A stretch of DNA of 64,000 nucleotides from Ulvibacter litoralis (GCF_900102055.1 NZ_FNBA01000002.1:744001-808000); one strand, 5' to 3'; counted from the stretch's first letter, positions 14,745 to 25,039 are shown. Notes: generated by a model from the sequence alone, not told the origin. Numbers and translations: made by a program.

Positions 14745-17516
14745 ATGCTTAATTTTGAACTTTCAAAAACTAAGCCAAAACTACAAAATAATCATATCGT
14801 AGCATTGCAAACACGAAGGCAATATTTACCGGTTTTTCTTTTTATGTTGCTTTTATGCAATACTATTTTGTATTCGCAAGATCTACCAACAAAAAACGAA
14901 GTTACAATCCCTTCCGAAGAAATTCAGGATAGCATTACGGTACCTATAAAACCCATTATTTCTGAAATAAACGAAGCGGTTACAGACACCGTTAAAACAG
15001 ATAGTATTAAACCGCAAAAAGAGACACTTACAGATGTAGTTGACTATTATGGTGAAGATTACGTGTATATGAATCAAAAGGAAAGGAAAGTGTATATGCG
15101 CAATAAAGCGTATGTAATTTATGGCGATATGCGGATTGATGCCGGACTTATTATTTTAGATTACAACAAAAATGAAGTCTATGCAAAAGGAATTGACAGC
15201 GCCGGAGTTTATAGTCAAAGTCCAAAATTTAAACAAGGTGCAAACGAGGTGAAACCCGATTCCATCCGATTTAATTTTGACACCGAAAAAGCATTAATTT
15301 ATAATTCTCGTACCGAACAAAACGGCTTCAATGTGATCGCCGAAATCACCAAAAGAGAGAATGATTCTGTCGTTTATTTGCAAAATGTGAAGTTTACGAC
15401 CTCCAAAAACATCGACGACCCCGAATATTACTTCTATACTCGAAGAGCGAAATTTGTTCCAAAAAAGAAAATTGTTACCGGACTTACTAATATGTACATC
15501 GCAGATGTGCCTACTCCTATCGGGTTGCCTTTTGCCTTTTTTCCGTTAACAGAAGATAGAGCTTCTGGAGTTATCATTCCAACCATTGGTGATAATGGTT
15601 CTCGTGGATTCTTTTTTCAAAACGGAGGATACTATTTTGCGGTTAACGACTTTTTAGATTTAACGGTATTAGGTGACTACTATACAAACGGTAGCTACGG
15701 ACTCCGTGCGGAATCTACCTATGCGGTACGATATAAGTATAGAGGAAATGTAAGTTTGCGCTACGAAAACCTTATTGACAGTGAGCGAGGCTTTGACGAT
15801 TTTGCACAGAGTACTGTTTACAACATTCGTTGGAGTCATTCGCAAGACACAAAAGCGAGTCCAAATTCGCGTTTTTCAGCTTCTGTTAACCTTGGTAGTA
15901 GCCGTTATTTTCAAGAATCTATCAATCAGACCAACAATGCAAGTGCTTTAGTAAATACGTTAAGTTCTTCTGTTTCATATTCTAAAACTTTTGAAGGAGA
16001 GCCACAGGTAAACACAGCTATTTCGGCAACACATTCTCAAAACACCAATACACAACAAATCACAATGTCATTACCTAGTGTTACAACTAGTGTTTCAAGA
16101 ATTTTTCCTTTCGCTCCTAAAGCTGGAGTTAAAAAGGGAATTATAGACAATATTAATTTACAGTACGATTTTACAGGCGACAACCGAATTAACACAGTAG
16201 ATTCGTTGTTTTTCAAGAAAGAAATGTTTGATAATGCGCTTGTCGGTATGCGCCACAGAATTCCTGTAAGTACCAATTTTAAAGTATTAAAATACCTAAG
16301 TGCGTCTGCAAATACAACCTATCAAGAGACATGGACTTTAAAAACCTTCGATAAAAGTTATGATGCTACTGCCAATGATGGTGACGGTGGCGTTGTGACG
16401 GACACTATCTCTGGTTTTGATAGCTACCGAACTTATAACTTTTCTACCAGTTTAGGAACTACCGTTTACGGAACCTTTAACTTCGGAAAGAAACGTAAAG
16501 TACAAGCAGTACGACATGTAATGCGCCCTAATGTAAGCTACAATATTAATCCAGGTTTTAATCAGTATTACGATGAATATAACATCCCTGTCGTTTCTGC
16601 CGATCCTGATATCAATGAAGAAGTCGTTGAATATTCTCGATTTGAAGGAACCTTATACGGAGCTCCTGGACAAACAAGCACTAGTAGTATTGGTTTGTCG
16701 TTAAGCAATACACTTGAAGCCAAGGTACGCGATAAAGACACAACGGCAACTGAAGCTAAAAAAGTGGTTTTACTAAACAACTTAAACTTTGGAACAAGCT
16801 ACAACCTCAGGGGTGATTCATTAAACTGGAGCCCTGTTTCTTTTAGCGGAAGTATTCCTATTATTCCTAAATTAGATTTAAACTTTAGTGGTTCGTTAGA
16901 TCCGTACGCACTCGATAACAATAATCAGCGTATCGACCAGTTTAATATTGACAATGGCGGAAGTTTGTTTAGACTTACAGGCGCGAATATTAGTGTGAAT
17001 TACAATTTTTCAAGTAAAGATTTTGAAGGAAAAAAGGAAGATGATTTCGAAAACGACACCTTCAGAAATGGTGGACGCCCCGACGATTTATTTGGAGATG
17101 CCACAAACATTAATGACGGCCAGATATTTGCAGACGATTCAGATTCCGAAGTAGATGAAAATAGAGATTGGTATAATTATAGTCTCCCGTGGGATTTACG
17201 CGTTGCCTATACCATGTCCTACTCTAACTCCATACGTCAAAATGAAATTTCTTCACAATCGCTAATGTTTAGCTCCAATGTAGAGCTCTCTCCACGATGG
17301 AAAGTTGGAATGTCCTCCGGGTACGATTTCAAAAATAAAGGGGTTACACTTACGCAATTCCGTTTTCAGCGCGATTTAGAGAGTTGGCAAATGAGCTTTA
17401 ATTGGACACCCATTGGTAGTATCAATACTTCTTGGTACTTTTTTGTTGGGATAAAATCGTCTGTATTAAGCGATATTAAATACGACAAACGTAGAGAGCC
17501 AGATAAAAACTTTTAG
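14745..17516 (+). CDS. lptD: LPS-assembly outer-membrane protein LptD
   Basis: A 923-residue outer-membrane barrel that inserts LPS into the outer leaflet. The signal segment is unusually far in (hydrophobic residues about 28-43, ending LYSQD), so the annotated ATG may be a little long. Next comes an OstA/LptA-like beta-jellyroll (about 110-230; NKAYVIYGDMRIDAG) and then a long barrel of alternating aromatic strands ending RREPDKNF. The barrel segment PIGLPFAFFPLTEDRASG is characteristic. Length is normal for Bacteroidota LptD. Kdo activation (59138-60967) elsewhere in the window serves the same molecule. Confidence 0.92.
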   Translation: MLNFELSKTKPKLQNNHIVALQTRRQYLPVFLFMLLLCNTILYSQDLPTKNEVTIPSEEIQDSITVPIKPIISEINEAVTDTVKTDSIKPQKETLTDVVDYYGEDYVYMNQKERKVYMRNKAYVIYGDMRIDAGLIILDYNKNEVYAKGIDSAGVYSQSPKFKQGANEVKPDSIRFNFDTEKALIYNSRTEQNGFNVIAEITKRENDSVVYLQNVKFTTSKNIDDPEYYFYTRRAKFVPKKKIVTGLTNMYIADVPTPIGLPFAFFPLTEDRASGVIIPTIGDNGSRGFFFQNGGYYFAVNDFLDLTVLGDYYTNGSYGLRAESTYAVRYKYRGNVSLRYENLIDSERGFDDFAQSTVYNIRWSHSQDTKASPNSRFSASVNLGSSRYFQESINQTNNASALVNTLSSSVSYSKTFEGEPQVNTAISATHSQNTNTQQITMSLPSVTTSVSRIFPFAPKAGVKKGIIDNINLQYDFTGDNRINTVDSLFFKKEMFDNALVGMRHRIPVSTNFKVLKYLSASANTTYQETWTLKTFDKSYDATANDGDGGVVTDTISGFDSYRTYNFSTSLGTTVYGTFNFGKKRKVQAVRHVMRPNVSYNINPGFNQYYDEYNIPVVSADPDINEEVVEYSRFEGTLYGAPGQTSTSSIGLSLSNTLEAKVRDKDTTATEAKKVVLLNNLNFGTSYNLRGDSLNWSPVSFSGSIPIIPKLDLNFSGSLDPYALDNNNQRIDQFNIDNGGSLFRLTGANISVNYNFSSKDFEGKKEDDFENDTFRNGGRPDDLFGDATNINDGQIFADDSDSEVDENRDWYNYSLPWDLRVAYTMSYSNSIRQNEISSQSLMFSSNVELSPRWKVGMSSGYDFKNKGVTLTQFRFQRDLESWQMSFNWTPIGSINTSWYFFVGIKSSVLSDIKYDKRREPDKNF

Positions 17517-17568
17517 TACTTTTACGATATACTTCGGAAACATTTTCGGTTTAAAAAATGCTTTTACA

Positions 17569-17949
17569 ATGAAAAAAATAATCTACACTTCTAATGCACC
17601 AGCGCCTATTGGACCTTACAATCAAGCTGTTTTAAATGGTTCTATGTTGTATACTTCTGGACAAATTGCCATAGATCCTAAGACGGGTGAATTAAACTTA
17701 AAAGACATTACTACGGAAACAACTTTGGTAATGGAAAACCTTAAAGCTGTTTTAACTGAAGCAGGAATGACCTTCGAAAATGTATTGAAGACTTCCATTT
17801 TTGTGAGTGATATGAAGAATTTTGAAGCAATCAACAAAGTGTATGGTTCTTACTTTAATCCTGAAACTGCTCCGGCAAGAGAAACTGTAGAGGTTGCAAA
17901 CCTTCCGAAGTATGTAAATGTCGAAATTTCTGCAATTGCTTCTTTGTAA
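17569..17949 (+). CDS. ridA: RidA family imine deaminase
   Basis: A 126-residue cytoplasmic protein, the standard RidA length. It hydrolyses reactive 2-aminoacrylate-type enamines and imines formed by PLP enzymes. Family hallmarks are APAPIGPYNQA at the N-terminus, TSGQIAIDP, the substrate-binding Arg104 (PARETVEV) and the catalytic-water Glu119. It lies 52 bases after lptD, with a TTCGGAA word in between, and nothing follows in the same direction. Confidence 0.95.
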   Translation: MKKIIYTSNAPAPIGPYNQAVLNGSMLYTSGQIAIDPKTGELNLKDITTETTLVMENLKAVLTEAGMTFENVLKTSIFVSDMKNFEAINKVYGSYFNPETAPARETVEVANLPKYVNVEISAIASL

Positions 17950-18109
17950 ACACTTCTAAAAAATCTTCTACACTTTTTTAAGTGCACTTATTTAATGATA
18001 GTTACAGTGAATTTTTCACGCTTTACAAAAGCGCGCTAGATTAGTTGTTACCTTATTGTAAAAAACACGTCAGTTTCAATAGACTACCAAACTTTCCGAA
18101 GTAAAGCCC

Positions 18110-21100
18110 CTACTCCTGCTCTCTGATAGTAGCAGGCGAAATAAAACTGTCAGGCAATGAATTATCGTCTGGCGTTACCGGAAGTTCTTCATCGTCGTCA
18201 AGCGTTAGTTTTTTGTTGAATAGCTTATTAACTAGCTCACTAAACGTATCAAAATCGACAGAATACGTAACTCCTGCACCTTGTTCAAAAATTTGATCCT
18301 CACCGATAAACTGAAGATCAGCTTGACGGTTAAAGAAATTCATACGTAAACTACCGTCTTCGTTAACCAACCATTGCACTTCAATATCACCTGCAATGGC
18401 AGTTTCATTTACACCACCCACAGGAACTCCCACTTTACCATTTATTAAGATACGCTCGTTAATTTGTGTCGAAAGTGTAATTCCGACACGATCGGCAGTT
18501 TCTTGATTTGGAGTTCTACTTCCTGTTGAATAATCTAATCCTACTCTAAACTTCCCGTCTTGATCTGCGAAAAGTTCATTTACAATCCCCGAGACACGTT
18601 CTACCAATGTTCCTGAAAACGCATTCGAACTTTCATAATTATCGTTTACAAACGAACCTGAGGCTAATAAGAAAAGAGCTTGCTTTTGTTTTTGCTCTTC
18701 ATTTTGAAGTTTATACTCTAACTCACTTTTAACTGTAGAACTCACTCTTGGAAAGTTTACATTAAAACTTAAGTCTGGATGAATAATTTCTCCTTTTAAA
18801 TCGACCAAAACTTCTACAGGTATTTTTCGGTTCACAGAAGGGTTGTCTAATAATATAGATGGATTTGCCTCGGTGGCATATTTTGCACTAATATCCAATC
18901 GCGCTCTTTCTGGCGATCCATCCCAGTTAATATTCCCTCCAGGAACTACCTGAATGCTTTTCTGAATAACGCCACCATACCTAAAATCATAGGTTCCTTC
19001 ATACACCTGGAAATCTCCCCACATTTGAAAAGCCCCCAACGTATTGATTCGAATTAACAGTGTTCCTGCTCCTCTTCCTTTTAATGTTGAGTTATTGACT
19101 TTATCAACTACCACTTCAACTTCAGCTTTGTTATTGATATCTAAATCAAACTCTAGCTTTAACCCCTTCAACTCTTTAGACACAAACGTCTCTCCGCTAA
19201 TCCTAGCTTGTTTTTCTTCAGGAGATAAAAATTTAATAAAGGAATCATCACCAATAGATTCTGTATCACTTAACGGAATTTTAAAGGTTGTTCCCTCTTC
19301 GGTTGTAGCAATAACATCAATCTCCAATTCATCAATAGGTCCAGAAATACCAGCACTACCACTAATAAATGCGGTTCCGTAGTACAACGCTTCATCGTCT
19401 GGAGGTGTATTCAAAACCAATAAACGTTCTGGTGCAGCGATATTTAGATTTAACTCCCAATCCCCAAAGTTTTGATGCGTTGCATTACCTGAAAAAGTAC
19501 CTTTGGTATTAAACTTTGTATCGGTAATATTGGTAGTTCCAATATCTAATTTGTTTTTAGTAACAACAATTTGCGTGTTATCTTCAATATCAAAATCGGT
19601 ATTTAACTCAACCACACGCAATCCGCTATTTTGGATTGCAAAACGGCCTAATATATCGGGCGAATTATAATTTCCAGAAACCTTGGCATTTCCTGAAATT
19701 TCTCCTCGAATATCTGTGATAACATTTGCCCCAAACGGACTAAAGGCTTGCATATTAAAGTCTTCAAGTGATACGTTCAGATTAATTTGTGGGTTTTTAG
19801 ACGACACATCAATTCCGCCAATAGCACTTATCGATTTTACGTCGTTATTGGTAAGAGAGGTGTTTATTTTATATTTTGTAAGATCTTCATTTCCAGAGAT
19901 ACTCAGATTTAAATCACCAAATTCGATATCGTTAATTTCAACGTTATCAATGGTAATCGTCGAGTTTGGATAATAGCTTTTATTTTTCTGAACAAAATCA
20001 AGCTTTCCATTTATATTTCCTGCCAAGCGTAAACTATCGATTGGCGGAACAAGATTTCCAACATTTACATCGGTAAAACCTATTCGAATATTTTTATAGG
20101 TAGAATCCCGCAGCACTCCAGCCATTTGTATCACTTCATTGTTGTGATTTAACATTAATGAATCTACTCGAATGTTCTTAAAGTTATCGTCGAACACAAC
20201 CTTATTCAAATTGTTATTATGCTCGTTGATGTACCAGACATTCTCTTTATAAGTGATGTCAGACTTCTTTACTCCTACTACCGATTTCCCTTCTGGATTA
20301 ATCGTATGGTATAACGATAAATTAAATAAATCATCTTTCAGTTTTCCTCCTTTAAATTCGGAACGAACATACATGGTATCATTGAGTGTTTTATTAATGA
20401 CACTTAAGTCTTTAATATCATACACCCCTGTATATACTGAATCTACTGAAATGTATGTATTATATAATGGATTGTCATTATCTATTTGAACGTTTACCTT
20501 TCCTAAGTAATTATTGAAAAGTAATATTTCTGGAGACTTAAAGTTGAGTTTGAATTTAGATTCGTCGGAAGAAACAGAACCTTTTACACGTGTGTTTTCT
20601 CCTAACTGAAGTTCTGGCACAAACAGATCTATAATCTTGTTGTAAACCACGAATTCGTAATCAATATATTGGTTGTTCGTCACTTCATTTGGAATAAAAT
20701 TGGCATAAATATTACCAATTCCATTTCGGAACAAATCAGGGATATCTTCAACTAAAAACTCACCATAAATTTTACCATTTATAATATCTGGCGATTTCAC
20801 TTCAATGGTGCGAATATCCTCTTGAAATGTGGAAATAATATTAAAATCATCAAAGTAAAAATCGTCGCGTTCGTTTTGATAAAAAGTTTGCGTAAAATTA
20901 ATAGTACCCTTAACGTTATTTAGGGTGGTACCATCCATATCCATCACAATTTTACCCGCAAATACAGAGACACTATCACGTTTTATAAGGTTTAATTTAT
21001 TGAGTTCTGCAAAATCTACATTTGCTTCAAAATCGTATTGATTAAAGTCTTTGGAAACATCTACAAGTCCATTAAAATTTAATTTTAAATTGGGATCATC

Positions 21101-22504
21101 GATGGTTAGCTTCCCATTAAACAATGGATTTTTTAAATTTCCTGAAATTAGGATGTTACGATAGTCATATCCTTCAAAAACAAAAGAAGAAATACTTCCA
21201 TCGACTGAAGTGTTTACCGTATTCTGTGTAAATCCACGGCCATCGACCATTACATCGGCAGTGACCTTCCCTAAAGAAGTCGTTCCAGCTATTTTCCCCA
21301 AATTAAACTGAGTAAGTTTTACGTCTCCACGATAAAAAGCATTGTCAAAATCGCTAATATTCCCCAATGCAATTTTAGCTGTCACCGAACCAATATCTGT
21401 TACAATATTACTATCTGTAACTAGATCTTGACTAGAAATACTGGTGTTTCCTCTAAAATTAAATGTCCCAAGAGTTTTTAATTCTACCGGCAAAATACTT
21501 CCTAAAACCTTTGGCATCAATCTTCGAAGTTCAAAAAAGCTAGTCGTAATATTGTGGTTTTTAAGAGTAATAGCATAACTGTTATCGCCTCGAAGTAAAT
21601 CTTTAAATTTAAAATCCCCATACACCCGCATTGATCCTGAATACAATTTGGCGTTATCTAAGGTGAAATCGTTAAGAGTTCCTTTTATATCTCCATTAAT
21701 CGAAATAATCTGATCGGCACCAAATTCATTGTAAAAGGAATTCAAATCATTTGTAGAAAGTTCAGAATCCTTCAAATTGGCAGTAATCACAACATCGTTG
21801 TAAAAATCTGAATAGAGTTTCCCACCGTGATTTAAATCTAAATCACCTATAATTTTTGAATGTTCCGTTTCTAGGATTAAGTTTTTAAGTTCAATTCCGT
21901 TGTTAGTATAGGCAAAATCAGATTGTAAATCCTTTATATTAAACAAGGAAGTTTCCGTGAGGGACAAGGATTCTATTTTGGCAGCGACCTCTGGTCCTAT
22001 CACATTAAAATCTGAAGCCGTGATATTGATATTTTTAATATCTAATATTTCCGGTTTTTCTAAATTCTGATTCATAATACGAACGTGACCATTTTCTAAC
22101 TCTAAATCATCACTAAAAAGTTTAAATACAGTTCCGCTTGGTGGTTTTCCTGTATTAAATTTTTCAGAAAAAAGAGTCAAGTTGTCTGAAGGTTCGTCTT
22201 TATAATGGACAAAATTTAAAGTAGCATTTGAAAGAATAGTGCTTCCGAAGTCAAGCTCACTCGTTAGAAGATTTTTGAAATTCAAAATATTGGTCTGAAC
22301 TTGCTCTGCAAAAATCAAGGTATCTTGGTGATGATCTGCAATATAAACTTCTCTAATATCTACTTCACCTTTCCAGTTTAATCCTAAACGATGTATGTTA
22401 ATATCAGTTCCGTACGATTCGTTAAGATAGTCCGTTACACGAAGAGCTACTTTAGTCTGCACAGAAGGAATAGACAAAATAATAACTAATAGCACAATGA
22501 GCAA
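18110..22504 (-). CDS. tamB: TamB-like translocation and assembly protein (DUF490 C-terminus)
   Basis: A very long (about 1460 residues) periplasm-spanning beta-helical protein with one N-terminal membrane anchor. TamB-type proteins work with an Omp85 partner and are implicated in moving lipids to the outer membrane. The start region ends LSIPSVQTKVALRVTDYLN, typical of the family. The conserved C-terminal TamB domain lies about residues 1010-1440 (MWGDFQVYEGTYDFRYGG; FLLASGSFVND). The start is a problem: the frame has no ATG after an in-frame stop at 22559-22561. The first usual start is TTG at 22502, which trims the anchor, while homologous-looking sequence (KRIKKLSKIILRTF) continues upstream to about 22558. 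See findings. Confidence 0.88.
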   Translation of the reverse strand: MLIVLLVIILSIPSVQTKVALRVTDYLNESYGTDINIHRLGLNWKGEVDIREVYIADHHQDTLIFAEQVQTNILNFKNLLTSELDFGSTILSNATLNFVHYKDEPSDNLTLFSEKFNTGKPPSGTVFKLFSDDLELENGHVRIMNQNLEKPEILDIKNINITASDFNVIGPEVAAKIESLSLTETSLFNIKDLQSDFAYTNNGIELKNLILETEHSKIIGDLDLNHGGKLYSDFYNDVVITANLKDSELSTNDLNSFYNEFGADQIISINGDIKGTLNDFTLDNAKLYSGSMRVYGDFKFKDLLRGDNSYAITLKNHNITTSFFELRRLMPKVLGSILPVELKTLGTFNFRGNTSISSQDLVTDSNIVTDIGSVTAKIALGNISDFDNAFYRGDVKLTQFNLGKIAGTTSLGKVTADVMVDGRGFTQNTVNTSVDGSISSFVFEGYDYRNILISGNLKNPLFNGKLTIDDPNLKLNFNGLVDVSKDFNQYDFEANVDFAELNKLNLIKRDSVSVFAGKIVMDMDGTTLNNVKGTINFTQTFYQNERDDFYFDDFNIISTFQEDIRTIEVKSPDIINGKIYGEFLVEDIPDLFRNGIGNIYANFIPNEVTNNQYIDYEFVVYNKIIDLFVPELQLGENTRVKGSVSSDESKFKLNFKSPEILLFNNYLGKVNVQIDNDNPLYNTYISVDSVYTGVYDIKDLSVINKTLNDTMYVRSEFKGGKLKDDLFNLSLYHTINPEGKSVVGVKKSDITYKENVWYINEHNNNLNKVVFDDNFKNIRVDSLMLNHNNEVIQMAGVLRDSTYKNIRIGFTDVNVGNLVPPIDSLRLAGNINGKLDFVQKNKSYYPNSTITIDNVEINDIEFGDLNLSISGNEDLTKYKINTSLTNNDVKSISAIGGIDVSSKNPQINLNVSLEDFNMQAFSPFGANVITDIRGEISGNAKVSGNYNSPDILGRFAIQNSGLRVVELNTDFDIEDNTQIVVTKNKLDIGTTNITDTKFNTKGTFSGNATHQNFGDWELNLNIAAPERLLVLNTPPDDEALYYGTAFISGSAGISGPIDELEIDVIATTEEGTTFKIPLSDTESIGDDSFIKFLSPEEKQARISGETFVSKELKGLKLEFDLDINNKAEVEVVVDKVNNSTLKGRGAGTLLIRINTLGAFQMWGDFQVYEGTYDFRYGGVIQKSIQVVPGGNINWDGSPERARLDISAKYATEANPSILLDNPSVNRKIPVEVLVDLKGEIIHPDLSFNVNFPRVSSTVKSELEYKLQNEEQKQKQALFLLASGSFVNDNYESSNAFSGTLVERVSGIVNELFADQDGKFRVGLDYSTGSRTPNQETADRVGITLSTQINERILINGKVGVPVGGVNETAIAGDIEVQWLVNEDGSLRMNFFNRQADLQFIGEDQIFEQGAGVTYSVDFDTFSELVNKLFNKKLTLDDDEELPVTPDDNSLPDSFISPATIREQE

Positions 22505-22601
22505 GATGATTATTGCGAAGGTGCGAAGTATTATTTTACTAAGTTTTTTGATACGCTTTTAATGTTTTAATTTTACAACCAATAAATATGCCCTTTTCAT
22601 T

Positions 22602-23624
22602 TTGAAAGAAAAAAACTGTTACATTCTTGGTATCGAATCCTCTTGCGACGATACAGCAGCTGCCGTAATTAACAACGGTACTGTATTATCTAATGTTGTT
22701 GCCACTCAAAAAATACACGAGGAGTATGGTGGCGTTGTCCCCGAACTTGCTTCACGTGCCCACCAACAAAATATTATCCCTGTGGTGGACCAAGCACTTC
22801 GCAAAGCAAATATCGATAAAAATCAGCTAAGTGCCATAGCTTTTACAAGGGGTCCTGGCTTAATGGGTTCTTTATTAGTAGGCACCTCATTTTCAAAGTC
22901 TTTAGCACTAGGTTTGGGCATTCCGCTAATCGATGTTCATCACATGCAAGCACATATTTTAGCTCACTTTATTAAGGCGAAAGAACAAACACCTCCAAAT
23001 TTTCCTTTTTTGGCGTTAACTATTAGTGGTGGTCATACGCAAATTGTAAAAGTGACTGATTATTTTACAATGGAACTTTTAGGGCAAACCATTGACGATG
23101 CAGTTGGTGAAGCTTTTGATAAAAGCGCTAAAATTTTAGGTTTTCCTTACCCTGGAGGCCCTTTAATAGATAAATACGCACAATTAGGAAACCCAAAGGC
23201 TTATCCGTTTACAAAACCCAAGGTAAGTCCGATGGATTTTAGTTTTAGCGGTTTAAAAACGGCTGTGCTTTATTTTATAGAACGTGAAGTTAAAGCAAAC
23301 CCCAATTTTATTGCTGAAAACAGAAACGATATTTGTGCCAGTATTCAATACACCATCGTGTCTTATTTAATGGACAAGCTTAAAAATGCTGTGAAACATA
23401 CCGGAATTAAAGAAATTGCTATTGGTGGTGGCGTTTCAGCTAATAGTGGCATTCGAAAAGCCTTAGCTGAAGCTGAAAAGAAGTACGGATGGACAACACA
23501 CGTACCTAGATTTGAATATTGTACCGACAACGCTGCTATGATTGCTATTGTAGGTGAATTAAAATATAAGAAAGAGCTGTTTGCCGAAACTAACGTCGTA
23601 GCAAATGCTAGAATGAAATTTTAA
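22602..23624 (+). CDS. tsaD: tRNA N6-threonylcarbamoyladenosine transferase TsaD
   Basis: A 340-residue enzyme that transfers threonylcarbamoyl to A37 of ANN-decoding tRNAs. Signatures are YILGIESSCDDTAAAV at the N-terminus, GGVVPELASRAH, RGPGLMGSLLVG, the metal ligands His114 and His118 (HMQAH), TISGGHTQI and the late Asp in CTDNAAMIA. The start must be TTG at 22602, because the upstream ATG at 22588 is out of frame and the next codons upstream show no ATG. The encoded N-terminus fits other flavobacterial TsaD proteins. It is divergent from tamB and followed three bases later by the TfoX-like gene. Confidence 0.95.
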   Translation: MKEKNCYILGIESSCDDTAAAVINNGTVLSNVVATQKIHEEYGGVVPELASRAHQQNIIPVVDQALRKANIDKNQLSAIAFTRGPGLMGSLLVGTSFSKSLALGLGIPLIDVHHMQAHILAHFIKAKEQTPPNFPFLALTISGGHTQIVKVTDYFTMELLGQTIDDAVGEAFDKSAKILGFPYPGGPLIDKYAQLGNPKAYPFTKPKVSPMDFSFSGLKTAVLYFIEREVKANPNFIAENRNDICASIQYTIVSYLMDKLKNAVKHTGIKEIAIGGGVSANSGIRKALAEAEKKYGWTTHVPRFEYCTDNAAMIAIVGELKYKKELFAETNVVANARMKF

Positions 23625-23627
23625 TGC

Positions 23628-23960
23628 ATGGGAACAACTTCGTTAGAGTTAGTAAAAAGAATTCGTGCTGGTGTTACTGCTTGGGGATCTGCTATTACTG
23701 AAAAGAAAATGTTTGGCGGCTACTGTACACTTTACAATGGAAAAATGAGTATCGGAGAAATTAAAGGACGTTTGTTGGTTCGCGTTGTTCCTGAAAAAAT
23801 GGAAACTGTTTTAAAATCACCGTTTGTTACGCCTATGGATTTTACAGGAAAACCCATGAAAGAATTTATTTTTGTTTCTGAAGGAGGTTTTACAACCAAT
23901 GAAGATTTACAATACTGGATAGAGTTAGGAATTGAGCACGCACAATTAAAAAGTAACTAA
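23628..23960 (+). CDS. TfoX/Sxy N-terminal domain protein
   Basis: A 110-residue protein matching the TfoX N-terminal domain (KKMFGGYCTLYNGKM, GRLLVRVVPE, KPMKEFIFV). In gammaproteobacteria the two-domain TfoX/Sxy switches on competence genes. Single-domain relatives like this are widespread and of unknown role, so a competence function is not implied. It lies in a probable operon between tsaD and rsmE with spacings of three and four bases. Confidence 0.85.
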   Translation: MGTTSLELVKRIRAGVTAWGSAITEKKMFGGYCTLYNGKMSIGEIKGRLLVRVVPEKMETVLKSPFVTPMDFTGKPMKEFIFVSEGGFTTNEDLQYWIELGIEHAQLKSN

Positions 23961-23964
23961 GAAA

Positions 23965-24675
23965 ATGCAACTATTTTACAACCCAACTATTTCTGAAACT
24001 TCCAAAGAAGTTGTTTTTGACAAGGAAGAAAGCAGACATATTAGCAAAGTGCTTCGGAAAAAGGAAGGTGACATCTTACATTTAACCAACGGGAAAGGCT
24101 ATTTTTTTGAAGCAAAGCTGCTAAGTATCAACCCTAAGAGGTGTGTCGCTTCGGTATTAACGTCTGAACGTCAAGAACCGCTCTCCTATCATTTACACCT
24201 TGCTGTTGCTCCTACCAAATTGAACGATCGTTACGAATGGTTTTTAGAGAAGGCAACCGAAATTGGAATTAGCGAAATAACACCTATTATCTGCGATCGA
24301 AGTGAACGAAAGGTTATAAAACCAGAACGTTACGAGAAGATTATTCAAAGTGCCATGAAACAATCGCTAAAAGCGTATCTTCCAAAACTAAATCCAGCCA
24401 TTTCATTAAAGGAATTTCTTACAAAAGATCATACAGAAAAAATAAAAGGGATTGCACATTGCGAAGATTCAGCTAAAAAATCGCTAAAAGAAACAATTAT
24501 CCCCAACACTTCAATACTGCTTCTTATCGGGCCAGAAGGCGATTTCACCGAAAAGGAGATAAATTTAGCTTTTTCTGAAGATTTTAAACCTATTACACTA
24601 GGAGATAGCAGGTTACGCACAGAAACAGCTGCAATCGTCGCTTGTCACAGTGTGTATTTCAGCTTATATACGTAA
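23965..24675 (+). CDS. rsmE: 16S rRNA (uracil(1498)-N(3))-methyltransferase RsmE
   Basis: A 236-residue SPOUT methyltransferase that methylates U1498 of 16S rRNA. N-terminal PUA-like part (residues 1-70, SRHISKVLRKKEGD) then the knotted domain with KATEIGISEITPI, LLIGPEGDFTEKEI and LGDSRLRTETAA near the C-terminus, all diagnostic for RsmE. Usual length. Third gene of the tsaD operon. Confidence 0.95.
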   Translation: MQLFYNPTISETSKEVVFDKEESRHISKVLRKKEGDILHLTNGKGYFFEAKLLSINPKRCVASVLTSERQEPLSYHLHLAVAPTKLNDRYEWFLEKATEIGISEITPIICDRSERKVIKPERYEKIIQSAMKQSLKAYLPKLNPAISLKEFLTKDHTEKIKGIAHCEDSAKKSLKETIIPNTSILLLIGPEGDFTEKEINLAFSEDFKPITLGDSRLRTETAAIVACHSVYFSLYT

Positions 24676-24715
24676 AGTTCGTCGAAAATCAAAATTATAA
24701 TCTAAAGAAAATACT

Positions 24716-24723
24716 TACATTTG
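24716..24723 (+). promoter_or_regulatory. -7 box TACATTTG
   Basis: An exact match to the Bacteroidota -7 consensus TAnnTTTG, 65 bases ahead of the small ORF at 24789. No TTG is seen at the -33 position. It supports an independent transcript for the small gene. Confidence 0.4.
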
Positions 24724-24788
24724 ATTTATATTTCATAAAATTGCAGTACCATTCCCCCTTATTGCATCGATAATTAAAATTAAATAAA

Positions 24789-24995
24789 ATGCTTTCTATT
24801 AAAGAAAATATTAAAGTTAAAGACACGCTAACTACAGAACGTAAACCTGTTTTAGTCTATAACTCTAGAGTTGATTCTATATTAAATAACATTACTGAAG
24901 ATGCTGAAAAGAATACCATCACTACTGTAACAGCAGATTGGCTTCTTTTTATGGATGATATTAACTCAAAAATGTTCGATAAAATTTCTTTCTAA
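24789..24995 (+). CDS. Small hypothetical protein (68 residues)
   Basis: A 68-residue soluble, acidic-to-neutral protein starting MLSIKENIKVKD. It contains no recognised motif, signal peptide or membrane segment. The central part (LVYNSRVDSILNNITEDAEK) looks helical. A -7 box lies upstream, and codon use resembles the neighbours. It stands alone between rsmE and the DUF4159 gene. Real but uncharacterised is my best estimate. Confidence 0.5.
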   Translation: MLSIKENIKVKDTLTTERKPVLVYNSRVDSILNNITEDAEKNTITTVTADWLLFMDDINSKMFDKISF

Positions 24996-25025
24996 TTAAT
25001 TTCTCTTTTTCATTTACTGATTTTG

Positions 25026-25033
25026 TACTTTTG
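25026..25033 (+). promoter_or_regulatory. -7 box TACTTTTG close to a start codon
   Basis: Match to TAnnTTTG ending six bases before the ATG at 25040. If used, the transcript would have almost no 5' leader. It also argues that the TTG at 25031, which lies inside the box, is not the start. Confidence 0.4.
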
Positions 25034-25039
25034 AAAGCT

